Origin: Pseudomonadota bacterium
GTDB taxonomy: Bacteria > Pseudomonadota > Gammaproteobacteria > Burkholderiales > Sulfuriferulaceae
Direction: 5' to 3'
Assembly: GCA_021790625.1 (NCBI GenBank)
Contig: JAJYGL010000258.1
Coordinates: 1-15,345, forward strand
Length of the DNA stretch: 15,345 nt
Position numbers and translations under genes: made by a program. Position 1 is the stretch's first letter, and each line of letters begins with the position of its first letter. The notes below the pieces were generated by a model. It did not search any database. It had not been told where the DNA came from and saw only the letters and a list, made by a program, of their open reading frames with translations. Below, one piece after another: positions 6,048 through 12,522 of this stretch.

Positions 6048-7103
6048 TTAAAAGTTTTCATCATACGCAGCCAGACGAGCCTGCTGTGCCGTGATTCGCC
6101 CTTCGCGCGCCAGCCGCGATAAATCGGCGCTGAGCAGATTCATGCCATCGGCGCGACCCTGTTGCAGGGCGGCGGGTAGTTGGGCGAGGTTGCCATTGCT
6201 GATGATCGAGCGCACGTTGGCCGTGTTGACCAGTATTTCTGACGCCAATACCCAATCTACCCCATCGCTGGATGGCACCAACACCTGACTGATGATGGCG
6301 CTCAGGCAGGAAGCCAGTACTTGTCGCCGTTGGGCGCGTTCCTCGGTATCGAAAAAGCCGAGCAAGCGGTTGATGACGTCTTTGGCACTGCGTCCGTGGG
6401 TGGTGGCGAGTACCATGTGGCCGGAATCGGCTGCGCGAAACAGCGTGTCGACGGTATCCTTGTCCAGTAATTCGCCTACGGCGATGACATCCGGGCGTTG
6501 GCGCATTGCGCCTTCCAGTCCGCTGGAGAAGCTTTTTACATTGGAGCCGATTTCGCGTTGTGACACGATGGACTGTTTGTTGTAGTGAAGGTGCTCGATT
6601 GGATCTTCGATCGTCATGATGTGGCAGGATCGTTCGCTGTTGATGCGGTCGATAATGGAAGACAGCGTGGTGGTTTTTCCTGATCCGGTGGGGCCGGTGA
6701 TGATGACCAACCCTTTGCTGCGCGCGGTGACTTCTTTCAGCACGCTTTGTCCGCCGCCCAATTGTTCCAGCGGAATGAATGCCTTGCGGATGATGCGCAT
6801 GACGATATTGATGTGATGGTGATGGCCGTGGGTTTCATATACCGAGTAGCGGATGCGTGAATCGGTGAGATCGACGGCGCCATCAAGTTTTCCGCCATTG
6901 GCGAGCATGCTGGTTTGCCAGCTGTGTCCGCCGATGGCGTTGTTGCTGATAAATCCTTCCAGTTCGAGGGTCGAGATGGGAATGTTGTCGAAAGTTTCAT
7001 AACCGGCAGGTTTGCGCATGAATATGGGGCTGTCAGCGCATAAGTGAATGTCACTGACATTGGAGTGCTCATGGATGATGGTCAGAACTTTTTGCAGAAG
7101 CAT
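6048..7103 (-). CDS. PilT/PilU-like type IV pilus retraction ATPase family protein
   Basis: A 351-residue secretion-type ATPase of the PilT family, cytoplasmic hexamers that power pilus retraction or related machines. The N-terminal domain has SDIHLCADSPIFMR (17-30). The core shows Walker A GPTGSGKTT (137-145), the Asp box TIEDPIEH (164-171), Walker B DVIAVGEL (205-212) and a His box ATTHGRSA (233-240). The AIRNLI-like end of PilT is replaced by NTANVRSIISNGNLAQLPAA, a normal variant. Differences from classical PilT are Arg for the Asp before PDVI, ELLDKDT for EMRDLET, and a run GHHHH near residues 93-97. The ATG at 7103 has AGGAGG six bases upstream and is preferred to an in-frame ATG at 7133. 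It is the first gene of the operon. No other pilus gene is in the window, so it may be an orphan paralogue. Confidence 0.88.
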   Translation of the reverse strand: MLLQKVLTIIHEHSNVSDIHLCADSPIFMRKPAGYETFDNIPISTLELEGFISNNAIGGHSWQTSMLANGGKLDGAVDLTDSRIRYSVYETHGHHHHINIVMRIIRKAFIPLEQLGGGQSVLKEVTARSKGLVIITGPTGSGKTTTLSSIIDRINSERSCHIMTIEDPIEHLHYNKQSIVSQREIGSNVKSFSSGLEGAMRQRPDVIAVGELLDKDTVDTLFRAADSGHMVLATTHGRSAKDVINRLLGFFDTEERAQRRQVLASCLSAIISQVLVPSSDGVDWVLASEILVNTANVRSIISNGNLAQLPAALQQGRADGMNLLSADLSRLAREGRITAQQARLAAYDENF

Positions 7104-7428
7104 TGAGAACCTCCTGTGTGATGCGGACGGCAATCGGAGAAAACATTATGTCAAACCGCTCTATTTTTTAATGTTAACAAATGTTCATATATTGAATAAT
7201 ATCAATGTAATTATAAGCAATATTATTAAATTAAATAAGATGCAGTAAATATATGACTCAGCGACACTCAAGTATATTTAATAGAATTATAAGTTATTAT
7301 TAATAATTAATCAATGCCGGATATACAATATCGGAATAATAGCGTACAGATTTTTGGGTATTCGGATTTGGTTGTGCTTGAAGACTCAATGTTGCCCCGA
7401 TTTCAGTAACGCAATCAGTGTGTTTATG
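7104..7428. other. AT-rich non-coding tract upstream of the PilT-like gene
   Basis: About 170 bp from 7150 to 7325 are strikingly AT-rich, unlike the roughly 50 percent GC of the neighbours. I see no gene in it. On the minus strand a perfect TTGACA occurs shortly upstream of the PilT-like gene, but no matching -10 is found 16-18 bp from it, so a promoter is not assigned. The tract borders repeat R2 on its right. Confidence 0.55.
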
Positions 7429-7659
7429 TTGGCTTCGTCATTCTTCGACAGCGCTGGCGATTGCGGGTCATGGGGGAGTTGATCAGCGGTGGTTCCCAAA
7501 CATCGTCCGGGGCACCGTGGCCGATCAGGCGGTCAGAGTGACAGGCTGCGTGTGCAGGAACTTGGTTGATTCAAGATGTCAGCGTGGATGTGATGGTCGT
7601 GATCTTCCCGATTTGATCCACAACGCGGCTCATGGAGGAATAGATCAGCGGTTCCCTAG
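7429..7659. repeat. Repeat copy R2 (partner of 366-664), bounded by direct repeats
   Basis: Positions 7596-7659 align without gaps to 601-664 at 81 percent. TTGGCTTCGTC (7429-7439) and GATCAGCGG (7481-7489) are shared with R1. Within R2 the sequence GATCAGCGG-tg-GTTCCC (7481-7497) recurs as GATCAGCGGTTCCC at 7643-7656, giving direct repeats about 145 bp apart. R1 has the same arrangement, with its second repeat more decayed. The minus strand carries an MSRV..QI.KI peptide in both copies, but differences fall at all codon positions, so coding constraint is not evident. The unit may be a relic of a mobile element. Its right edge is four bases from the vapD stop codon. Confidence 0.55.
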
Positions 7660-7663
7660 GACT

Positions 7664-7948
7664 TTATTGTTGCGATTTCACCGTAGTGGTGAAGTCTGAC
7701 CATTGTTCAATGCGGAAGGCGCGAATGTCACGCACTGATTTTGGAAACCATATTCTCGCGCGCAGCGCCTGGATCGTGAGGAATAAATTCGCCATGTCTT
7801 CGTTCTCGGTCGCGTACAGACTGCCCTGTACGCGACGAAAGCCGTGTTCAACGGGCACTGCGTCGATTTCGGTGTAAGCCTGCGTCACACCCTTCGGGTG
7901 ATGCTCCTCGGTCTCAGTTACCACCAGATCGAAAGCCACTGCGTACAT
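7664..7948 (-). CDS. vapD: VapD family endoribonuclease toxin (Cas2-like fold)
   Basis: A 94-residue protein matching the virulence-associated protein D family: MYAVAFDLVV at the start, HHPKGVTQAYTEI, RVQGSLYATENEDMANLF and WFPKSVRDIRAFRIEQWSDF. VapD proteins have the ferredoxin-like fold of Cas2. Asp7 in AFDL corresponds to the residue reported as important for RNA cleavage in the Helicobacter protein. The gene starts at an ATG overlapping the stop of the upstream antitoxin-type gene by one base (TGATG), with GGAAG eight bases before. The pair thus forms one transcription unit, the usual arrangement of VapX-VapD systems. The length is normal and the frame intact. The gene stops four bases short of repeat R2. 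Its role is probably toxin or stress-related RNase; there is no CRISPR array or other cas gene here. Confidence 0.88.
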   Translation of the reverse strand: MYAVAFDLVVTETEEHHPKGVTQAYTEIDAVPVEHGFRRVQGSLYATENEDMANLFLTIQALRARIWFPKSVRDIRAFRIEQWSDFTTTVKSQQ

Positions 7949-8148
7949 CAGTGCGCTTCCGGATCGTCGGACAGGTGCGTCAGGCGGTACTCGGCCTTCT
8001 CGCCTGTTTCAACCATCGTGACCTCAACCATCCAGTCACCATCGTCTAACCGGCGAAGGGCTTGGCCTACCTCGTATTTCGGCCCGAATGGCCCGAAGCT
8101 TTTGATCTTGCCGACTGGAATGGGCGGCGGCGCAACGATTGCGTGCAT
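7948..8148 (-). CDS. vapX: VapX-like antitoxin partner of VapD (DUF5397-type)
   Basis: A 66-residue acidic protein starting MHAIVAPPPIPVGKIKSFGP, with GPKYEVGQALRRLDDGDWMV and a C-terminal EYRLTHLSDDPEA. It resembles the small DUF5397-type proteins encoded directly before vapD in several proteobacteria, where the partner is called VapX and acts as the antitoxin. It shows no helix-turn-helix or ribbon-helix-helix, so it probably neutralises by binding VapD rather than by repressing the operon; this is inference. The ATG at 8148 has only a weak purine run (GAGAGAA) upstream. The stop overlaps vapD by one base. DUF number and name are from memory of the family and not checked. Confidence 0.7.
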   Translation of the reverse strand: MHAIVAPPPIPVGKIKSFGPFGPKYEVGQALRRLDDGDWMVEVTMVETGEKAEYRLTHLSDDPEAH

Positions 8149-8330
8149 GACAGTTCTCTCGCAATGAAATCCGGTTTAATGGTAGCCGAACGTAATGGCT
8201 ATTACAACATCACAATCCGGTTTTGTTCTAAGGAAGATGGAATGGACGCCTCTCATCCTGGGGAGTTGGGGTAAGCTGACAGGTCGGAAGCGCACTCAAA
8301 TCCGGATACCCATTTTTTATGCTGGCCGGC
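8149..8330. repeat. Intergenic stretch with direct AATCCGG repeats upstream of vapX
   Basis: AATCCGGTTT occurs at 8168-8177 and 8214-8223, and AATCCGG again at 8299-8305, all in the same orientation. A short inverted repeat TAGCC/GGCTA lies at 8183-8201 between the first two. These surround the likely promoter region of the minus-strand vapXD pair and could be operator half-sites. No gene is seen in this stretch. Confidence 0.4.
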
Positions 8331-8331
8331 A

Positions 8332-8360
8332 TTGTATTTGATAGGGTGGTCTGATAGAAT
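8332..8360 (+). promoter_or_regulatory. rpsT promoter
   Basis: TTGTAT at 8332-8337 and TAGAAT at 8355-8360 are separated by exactly 17 bp. The -10 matches the sigma-70 consensus at five of six bases and the -35 at three. Transcription would start near 8367 and give a leader of about 30 bases, which can form a small AATTCA/TGAATT hairpin (8365-8384) just before the CAGGAG ribosome binding site. Confidence 0.6.
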
Positions 8361-8397
8361 GCCGAATTCATTTTTAGCTGAATTTCAGGAGTCGTGA

Positions 8398-8661
8398 ATG
8401 GCCAATAGCGCCCAAGCCGAGAAACGTGCCAGACAAAATCACAAATTGCGTGCCAGCAATGCCGCCATGCGTTCCATTTTGCGTACTGCCATTAAAAAAG
8501 TGCGTAAGGCGATTGCCGATGGAGACAAAGATTTGGCGAAGCAGACTTTTTCTGTTTCCATGTCCGTGATCGATCGTGTTGCGGATAAAAAAATCATTCA
8601 TAAAAACAAGGCGTCTCGCCATAAGAGTCGACTTTCTGCCGCAGTCAAGTCCATGGCTTGA
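8398..8661 (+). CDS. rpsT: 30S ribosomal protein S20
   Basis: An 87-residue basic protein that binds the 5' domain of 16S rRNA and helps assemble the 30S subunit. The start MANSAQAEKRARQNHKLR, the central ILRTAIKKVRKAI and the C-terminal signature DKKIIHKNKASRHKSRLSAAV are diagnostic, and the length is that of the family. CAGGAG lies eight bases upstream of the ATG. It is a single-gene unit with its own promoter upstream and a strong hairpin terminator about 100 bp downstream. The convergent DUF3579 gene beyond is a neighbourhood I recall from betaproteobacteria. Confidence 0.97.
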   Translation: MANSAQAEKRARQNHKLRASNAAMRSILRTAIKKVRKAIADGDKDLAKQTFSVSMSVIDRVADKKIIHKNKASRHKSRLSAAVKSMA

Positions 8662-8761
8662 TCGGTGTGCCGGAATGCTTGCCTGAAAACCACCTTGTTG
8701 GCGTGATTTGTCGCGCTGACTTGATTTGCTGATGCGCTTTTAGTCAAACGAACGTACCATT

Positions 8762-8793
8762 AGCCGGAGATTGTTTCTCCGGCTTTCTGTTTT
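8762..8793 (+). terminator. Rho-independent terminator of rpsT
   Basis: A perfect 9-bp stem AGCCGGAGA/TCTCCGGCT (8762-8770 with 8776-8784) closes a 5-base loop and is followed by TTCTGTTTT on the plus strand. The minus strand lacks a T tract after the stem, so the terminator serves the rpsT direction only. Confidence 0.85.
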
Positions 8794-8837
8794 GGCGCAA
8801 GATGCGAGCGGTGATTTTGCGGTGGAACGGAAGGGCG

Positions 8838-9137
8838 TTAGTTTTCCTGTTTGCCTACTTCTGCTCCATCGAGGATTTGCAGGTCGTTTTCACGGGCAAA
8901 GCTCATCAGAAAAGCAAATGTGGTTGGTTGTTTCTGTTGTAGTTCACGTTCGACGATCACACATTTGACGCCATTGATGGTTATGGGGCGAACATGAGGG
9001 GAATAATGCATCCGGTGGTCTTCGCCGAACGTGGACAGGGCGCCTGATAGTCGTTCTGCCCAGTCGCTGGGACGAAACGGGCGCCCATTTTTGGTGAGAC
9101 CCTGAATGATGATTTCATTGCTGGTCAATTCTGACAT
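8838..9137 (-). CDS. DUF3579 family protein
   Basis: A 99-residue protein of a small conserved family I associate with betaproteobacteria. Visible signatures are EIIIQGLTKNGRPFRPSDWAERLSG in the first third, YSPHVRPITINGVKCVIVE in the middle and FLMSFARENDLQI near the end. Members are short, soluble and of unknown biochemical function. The start is ATG at 9137 with a weak purine-rich site (GAAAG) upstream. It is the last gene of the minus-strand run and faces rpsT, with a 176-bp gap holding the rpsT terminator. Ninety-three non-coding bases separate it from the CBS gene, so it may have its own promoter, which I could not identify. Confidence 0.85.
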   Translation of the reverse strand: MSELTSNEIIIQGLTKNGRPFRPSDWAERLSGALSTFGEDHRMHYSPHVRPITINGVKCVIVERELQQKQPTTFAFLMSFARENDLQILDGAEVGKQEN

Positions 9138-9230
9138 GTTGTTGTCTTTCGTCTGAATCGGGATGCCACTTTTGGCGGCAAACTGTTGAAGTGTGTTGCT
9201 GTCAATGGATTGCTTTGGGTTTATGTGTCA

Positions 9231-9668
9231 TCAAGCTTCTGGCCAATGCTTGATATACCGCTTGAGCAACTGGTTTTCAAAATCAGCGGCATTCATGCAT
9301 GCGCGCGCCACATCGTGAAAGGATATGACTCCGATCAGATGGTCGTTTTCCATGACCAGGAGGTGGCTGATACGGTTTTTTGTCATGACGCCGCGTACAT
9401 AGTCAACGGTATCGTCGGGTACGGCAAAAATTGGTTCAGTCACCATCATGGTATCTACGGTGGCAACAAGCCCGGCTGCGCCGTCACGGCGTAATCCGCG
9501 CAAAATATCGCGCTCGGTAATCAGTCCAACCATGATATCGTGCTGAAATACAATCAGCGAACCGATATCAGCTTCTGTCATGATGGCAATCGCATCCTGA
9601 ATGGTATGTCCGGGAGTTACTGATAGCAAATCGCCTCTTTTGGTGGTCAAAATGTCTCGGATAATCAT
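9231..9668 (-). CDS. CBS domain pair protein
   Basis: A stand-alone Bateman module of 145 residues with two CBS domains, about 5-60 and 72-128. Each has the adenosine-ligand signature at its end: GLITERD (48-54) and GVISFHD (113-119). Each also has the usual TVxPxxTIxDAI or VPDDTVDYV helix start. Such proteins bind AMP, ATP, NAD or similar ligands and regulate a partner, which cannot be named here. No catalytic or membrane domain is attached. A short C-terminal tail (NQLLKRYIKHWPEA) is charged. The ATG at 9668 has AGAGG seven bases upstream, and a promoter overlaps the end of the preceding yajQ gene. Confidence 0.9.
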   Translation of the reverse strand: MIIRDILTTKRGDLLSVTPGHTIQDAIAIMTEADIGSLIVFQHDIMVGLITERDILRGLRRDGAAGLVATVDTMMVTEPIFAVPDDTVDYVRGVMTKNRISHLLVMENDHLIGVISFHDVARACMNAADFENQLLKRYIKHWPEA

Positions 9669-9696
9669 GGTATACCTCTGGTTCAGATGTGCTGCA

Positions 9697-9727
9697 AGTA
9701 TAGCAGAGTCATCGTGCTGCTCGTCAA
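9697..9727 (-). promoter_or_regulatory. Promoter of the CBS gene
   Basis: On the minus strand TGCTATACT (9705-9697) is an extended -10 element with a TATACT hexamer at five of six. TTGACG (9727-9722) lies 19 bp upstream as a -35 at five of six. The spacer is two bases longer than ideal, which the TG extension can compensate. It begins directly after the yajQ stop and predicts a start near 9690. Confidence 0.55.
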
Positions 9728-10213
9728 TCAGTCACGAAAATTCTGGAATTGTAGGGGAAATTCGCTGATTTTTTGTCGTATCAGTGCAATGGTTTCTTGC
9801 AGAATATCGCGTTTGGCGCCAGTTACGCGCACGGTTTCACCCTGAATGCTGGCTTGCACCTTGAGTTTGCTGTCTTTGATGAGTTTAACGATTTTTTTTG
9901 CCAGCTCGCTTTCCACGCCGGTTTTGACGGTAACCAGACATTTTATCTTGTTGCCGGACACCTTTTCCGGGTCGCCGGTTTCCAGGCATTTGATGTCAAC
10001 ATTGCGTTTGATGAGTTTGCCCCGCAGAATTTCCATGACCTGTTCCAGTTTGAACTGATCATCGGCAAAAATGGTCAAGGCGTATTCCTGTTGTTCCACG
10101 CGGGCGTCGGAACCTTTGAAATCGAAGCGTGTGGAGACTTCTTTGTTGGTTTGTTCGACAGCATTCTTGATTTCCTGCTTGTCGACTTCGGAGACAATAT
10201 CAAAGCTGGGCAT
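9728..10213 (-). CDS. yajQ: YajQ family nucleotide-binding protein
   Basis: A 161-residue protein of the UPF0234/YajQ family, clear from the start MPSFDIVSEVDKQEIKNAVE, the RFDFKGSDA motif, YALTIFADD and the C-terminal IRQKISEFPLQFQNFRD. The fold is two ferredoxin-like halves. Members bind nucleotides or RNA, and XC_3703 of Xanthomonas was described as a c-di-GMP receptor, so a link to the GGDEF protein in this window is conceivable but not shown. The ATG matches the usual family start; AGGA lies rather far (11 bases) upstream. It follows the membrane-protein gene after six bases and is probably co-transcribed with it. Confidence 0.95.
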   Translation of the reverse strand: MPSFDIVSEVDKQEIKNAVEQTNKEVSTRFDFKGSDARVEQQEYALTIFADDQFKLEQVMEILRGKLIKRNVDIKCLETGDPEKVSGNKIKCLVTVKTGVESELAKKIVKLIKDSKLKVQASIQGETVRVTGAKRDILQETIALIRQKISEFPLQFQNFRD

Positions 10214-10219
10214 GATGGA

Positions 10220-10903
10220 TCATTCCTGAATGTAATCGTTGGCAAGTGTTCGTGGCGTGCGATCGAGAAAATACAGCACAATGATAAGCAATACTGTGGA
10301 AAGAACCATCAAGGTGCCGCTGAATAGCCAGAAAATCAGTGGGATGAAGAGATAATATGCGCGCATGCCAAGGCTGTAGAAAAACCCGGCGCGGTTCAGG
10401 TGTGCCGCGACATGTGAGGGGGTGATGATTTTGTGTTCCAGATTGAGTGGGACATTAATCATGTAGCCGACATGGGTATAGATGCGGACGGACATCGAGA
10501 AGCAGAAAAATGCGGTAAAAAGGTCGGATAACAAAATCAGTAATTTGAAAGACCAGAGTTGCTTTGTGGTTTCGATGCTGGAGCCCAGGCTGAGCCAGGT
10601 TGAACCCAGATTATGGGATTGTCCGCTCAGGTTGAGTACGCCAATCATGAGCAGGACGGCTGTCGAAGCCAGAAATGTCGCTGCCATGGTGGAATTGCGC
10701 AAGGTCTGGATGGCGAGAATATCCAATTGTCTGGTCATGACGGTTTCGACCCAGGCAGTACGCGCCATGCGGTTGACAGCCTGAATGGTGTAGGCGGGAT
10801 TGTGTTTGGTTTTCCAGGCCAAAAAGCGCTGGTAGAGCAGAATGAGCACCATGCAAAGTAGCAGGTATGCCCCTTCTTTTAACCAAGGATTTGATAGTAT
10901 CAC
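10220..10903 (-). CDS. DUF599 family inner-membrane protein
   Basis: A membrane protein of 227 residues as called here. Hydrophobic segments lie at about 10-28, 73-93 and 119-142, with one or two more at 181-214. The soluble loop after the first carries VNRMARTAWVETVMTR, and AHLNRAGFFYSLGMRAYYLF precedes the last pair. Both recall DUF599, a family of no known function. The start is uncertain. The longest reading opens at a TTG (10933) inside the end of ppnP and has no ribosome binding site. A GTG at 10903 has GAGAG six bases upstream and still keeps the whole first membrane segment, so I prefer it. The next gene, yajQ, begins six bases after the stop. Confidence 0.75.
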   Translation of the reverse strand: MILSNPWLKEGAYLLLCMVLILLYQRFLAWKTKHNPAYTIQAVNRMARTAWVETVMTRQLDILAIQTLRNSTMAATFLASTAVLLMIGVLNLSGQSHNLGSTWLSLGSSIETTKQLWSFKLLILLSDLFTAFFCFSMSVRIYTHVGYMINVPLNLEHKIITPSHVAAHLNRAGFFYSLGMRAYYLFIPLIFWLFSGTLMVLSTVLLIIVLYFLDRTPRTLANDYIQE

Positions 10904-10922
10904 GGAGATCTCTCGTGTCAGG

Positions 10923-11237
10923 TCAGGCGCCAAAGTGGCAGACGTAATCCAGCAGCTCTAAGGTTTCGATATCAAAACGGCTGTTGGCAGGCACATCAAA
11001 GCGTTCTCCGGCGCTGTATGTTTGCCAGTCCTGTGCCTGTTCCAGTCGCACGCGACAGACGCCTGCATTGATTTCCATGGTTTCCTGTGCCTGGGTATTG
11101 AACGTGAGCATGCTCGGAAAAATAACGCCGAGGGTTTTTTTGCTGCCATCCGGGAACAGCACCGTGTGCGAGATACATTTGCCGTCGAAATAGACGTTGG
11201 CGCGTTTGATGACGTTGATTTGATTGAATTGTGACAT
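10923..11237 (-). CDS. ppnP: Pyrimidine/purine nucleoside phosphorylase
   Basis: A 104-residue cupin-fold enzyme of the UPF0345/YaiE family, which phosphorolyses many nucleosides to free base and ribose 1-phosphate. Typical segments are INVIKRANVYFDGKCISHTV, DGSKKTLGVIFPSML, TMEINAGVCRVRL and the C-terminal FDVPANSRFDIETLELLDY; the length fits the family. AAGGAA lies about eight bases before the ATG. The gene follows argG by 24 bases on the same strand and is likely part of the arg transcript. No arginine-pathway role is known, so the linkage may be only transcriptional. Confidence 0.93.
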   Translation of the reverse strand: MSQFNQINVIKRANVYFDGKCISHTVLFPDGSKKTLGVIFPSMLTFNTQAQETMEINAGVCRVRLEQAQDWQTYSAGERFDVPANSRFDIETLELLDYVCHFGA

Positions 11238-11261
11238 GAGATTGGTTCCTTGCGGTTTTTC

Positions 11262-12506
11262 CTATATTTTTCTTTTGGCGGCGAGGCGAGAGGCAATGCG
11301 CATGCGCAAAGCGTTGAGTTTGATGAAACCGCCGGCATCCGCCTGTTGATAAGCGCCCGCATCGTCTTCGAAGGTGGCGATGGTCGGGTCGAACAGGGAG
11401 TCGGTGTCTGAATCACGGCCAACTACCATGACGTTGCCCTTGTACAGCTTCAGCCGCACCCAGCCGTTGACGGTGGCCTGGCTGGCGTCGATCATCGTTT
11501 GTAACAGGCGACGCTCCGGGCTCCACCAGTAGCCGTTGTAGATCAGACTGGCGTAACGTGGCATGAGTTCGTCTTTCAGGTGCGCCACTTCACGGTCAAG
11601 GGTAATCGATTCGATGGCGCGATGCGCCTTGAGCAGGATAGTGCCGCCCGGTGTTTCGTAGCAGCCACGTGATTTCATGCCGACATAACGGTTTTCCACC
11701 AAATCCTGACGGCCGATGCCGTGGCGACCACCCAGACGGTTGAGTTCGCCCAGGACAGACGCCGGTGAAAGTGTATTGCCGTTGATGGCGACGACATTGC
11801 CTTGTTCAAAACGCAATTCGACATATTCGGCGCTATCCGGGGCGGCTTCGGGTGCTGCTGTCCAGCGCCACATGTCGGCCTCGGGTTCGATGGCCGGATT
11901 TTCCAGTGCGCGGCCTTCATAAGAGATGTGCAGCAGGTTGGCGTCCATGCTGTAAGGGCTGCCGCCATTTTTGTGTTTCATTTCAACGGGAATGCCGTGT
12001 TTTTCGGCGTAAGCCAGCAGTTTTTCCCGCGAGGTCAATGTCCACTCGCGCCAGGGGGCAATGATTTTGATGTCGGGTTTCAGGGCGTAAGCGCCGAGTT
12101 CGAAACGTACCTGGTCATTGCCTTTGCCGGTTGCGCCATGTGAAATGGCATCTGCTTGAGTGGCGTTGGCAATTTCGATGAGCCGTTTGGCAATGAGCGG
12201 ACGGGCAATCGAGGTGCCGAGCAGGTATTCGCCTTCATATACGGTGTTGGCGTGGAACATCGGGAACACAAAATCACGGACGAACTCTTCCCGTAAATCG
12301 TCGATGAAAATTTCGCTGACGCCAAATTTACGTGCTTTTTCGCGCGCGGGTTCCAGTTCTTCCCCTTGGCCGATGTCAGCAGTAAAGGTGACGATTTCGC
12401 AGGCATACGTGTCCTGCAGCCATTTGAGAATAACGGAGGTGTCGAGTCCGCCTGAATAGGCAAGAACGACCTTTTTGATTGGGCTTGTTTGATTGGGTTG
12501 ACTCAT
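11262..12506 (-). CDS. argG: Argininosuccinate synthase
   Basis: Joins citrulline and aspartate using ATP to make argininosuccinate, the penultimate step of arginine synthesis. The ATP pyrophosphatase loop AYSGGLDTS is at 16-24. HGATGKGNDQVRFE at 123-136 and SRGCYETPGGTIL are the citrulline/aspartate-binding signatures. The 414-residue length, with the short N-terminus, is that of the bacterial and eukaryotic common type rather than the longer enterobacterial form. The start is the ATG at 12506; an in-frame TTG two codons earlier is less likely. The ribosome binding site is weak (AAAGA). It follows argF after 16 bases in the same operon. argH is not in the window. Confidence 0.98.
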   Translation of the reverse strand: MSQPNQTSPIKKVVLAYSGGLDTSVILKWLQDTYACEIVTFTADIGQGEELEPAREKARKFGVSEIFIDDLREEFVRDFVFPMFHANTVYEGEYLLGTSIARPLIAKRLIEIANATQADAISHGATGKGNDQVRFELGAYALKPDIKIIAPWREWTLTSREKLLAYAEKHGIPVEMKHKNGGSPYSMDANLLHISYEGRALENPAIEPEADMWRWTAAPEAAPDSAEYVELRFEQGNVVAINGNTLSPASVLGELNRLGGRHGIGRQDLVENRYVGMKSRGCYETPGGTILLKAHRAIESITLDREVAHLKDELMPRYASLIYNGYWWSPERRLLQTMIDASQATVNGWVRLKLYKGNVMVVGRDSDTDSLFDPTIATFEDDAGAYQQADAGGFIKLNALRMRIASRLAAKRKI

Positions 12507-12522
12507 TGTCAAGATCTTTCTT

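Noticed and set aside
7104..7133. Ten-codon upstream extension of the PilT-like gene
   Set aside because: The ATG at 7103 has a strong AGGAGG six bases upstream, and that site would fall inside the coding region of the longer form.
7664..7948. VapD as a CRISPR Cas2 gene
   Set aside because: No repeat-spacer array and no cas1 in the window; the sequence motifs are those of VapD and it pairs with a VapX-like gene.
9773..10327. 184-aa plus-strand open frame opposite yajQ
   Set aside because: Phe/Gly-rich shadow of the conserved yajQ frame with no family likeness.
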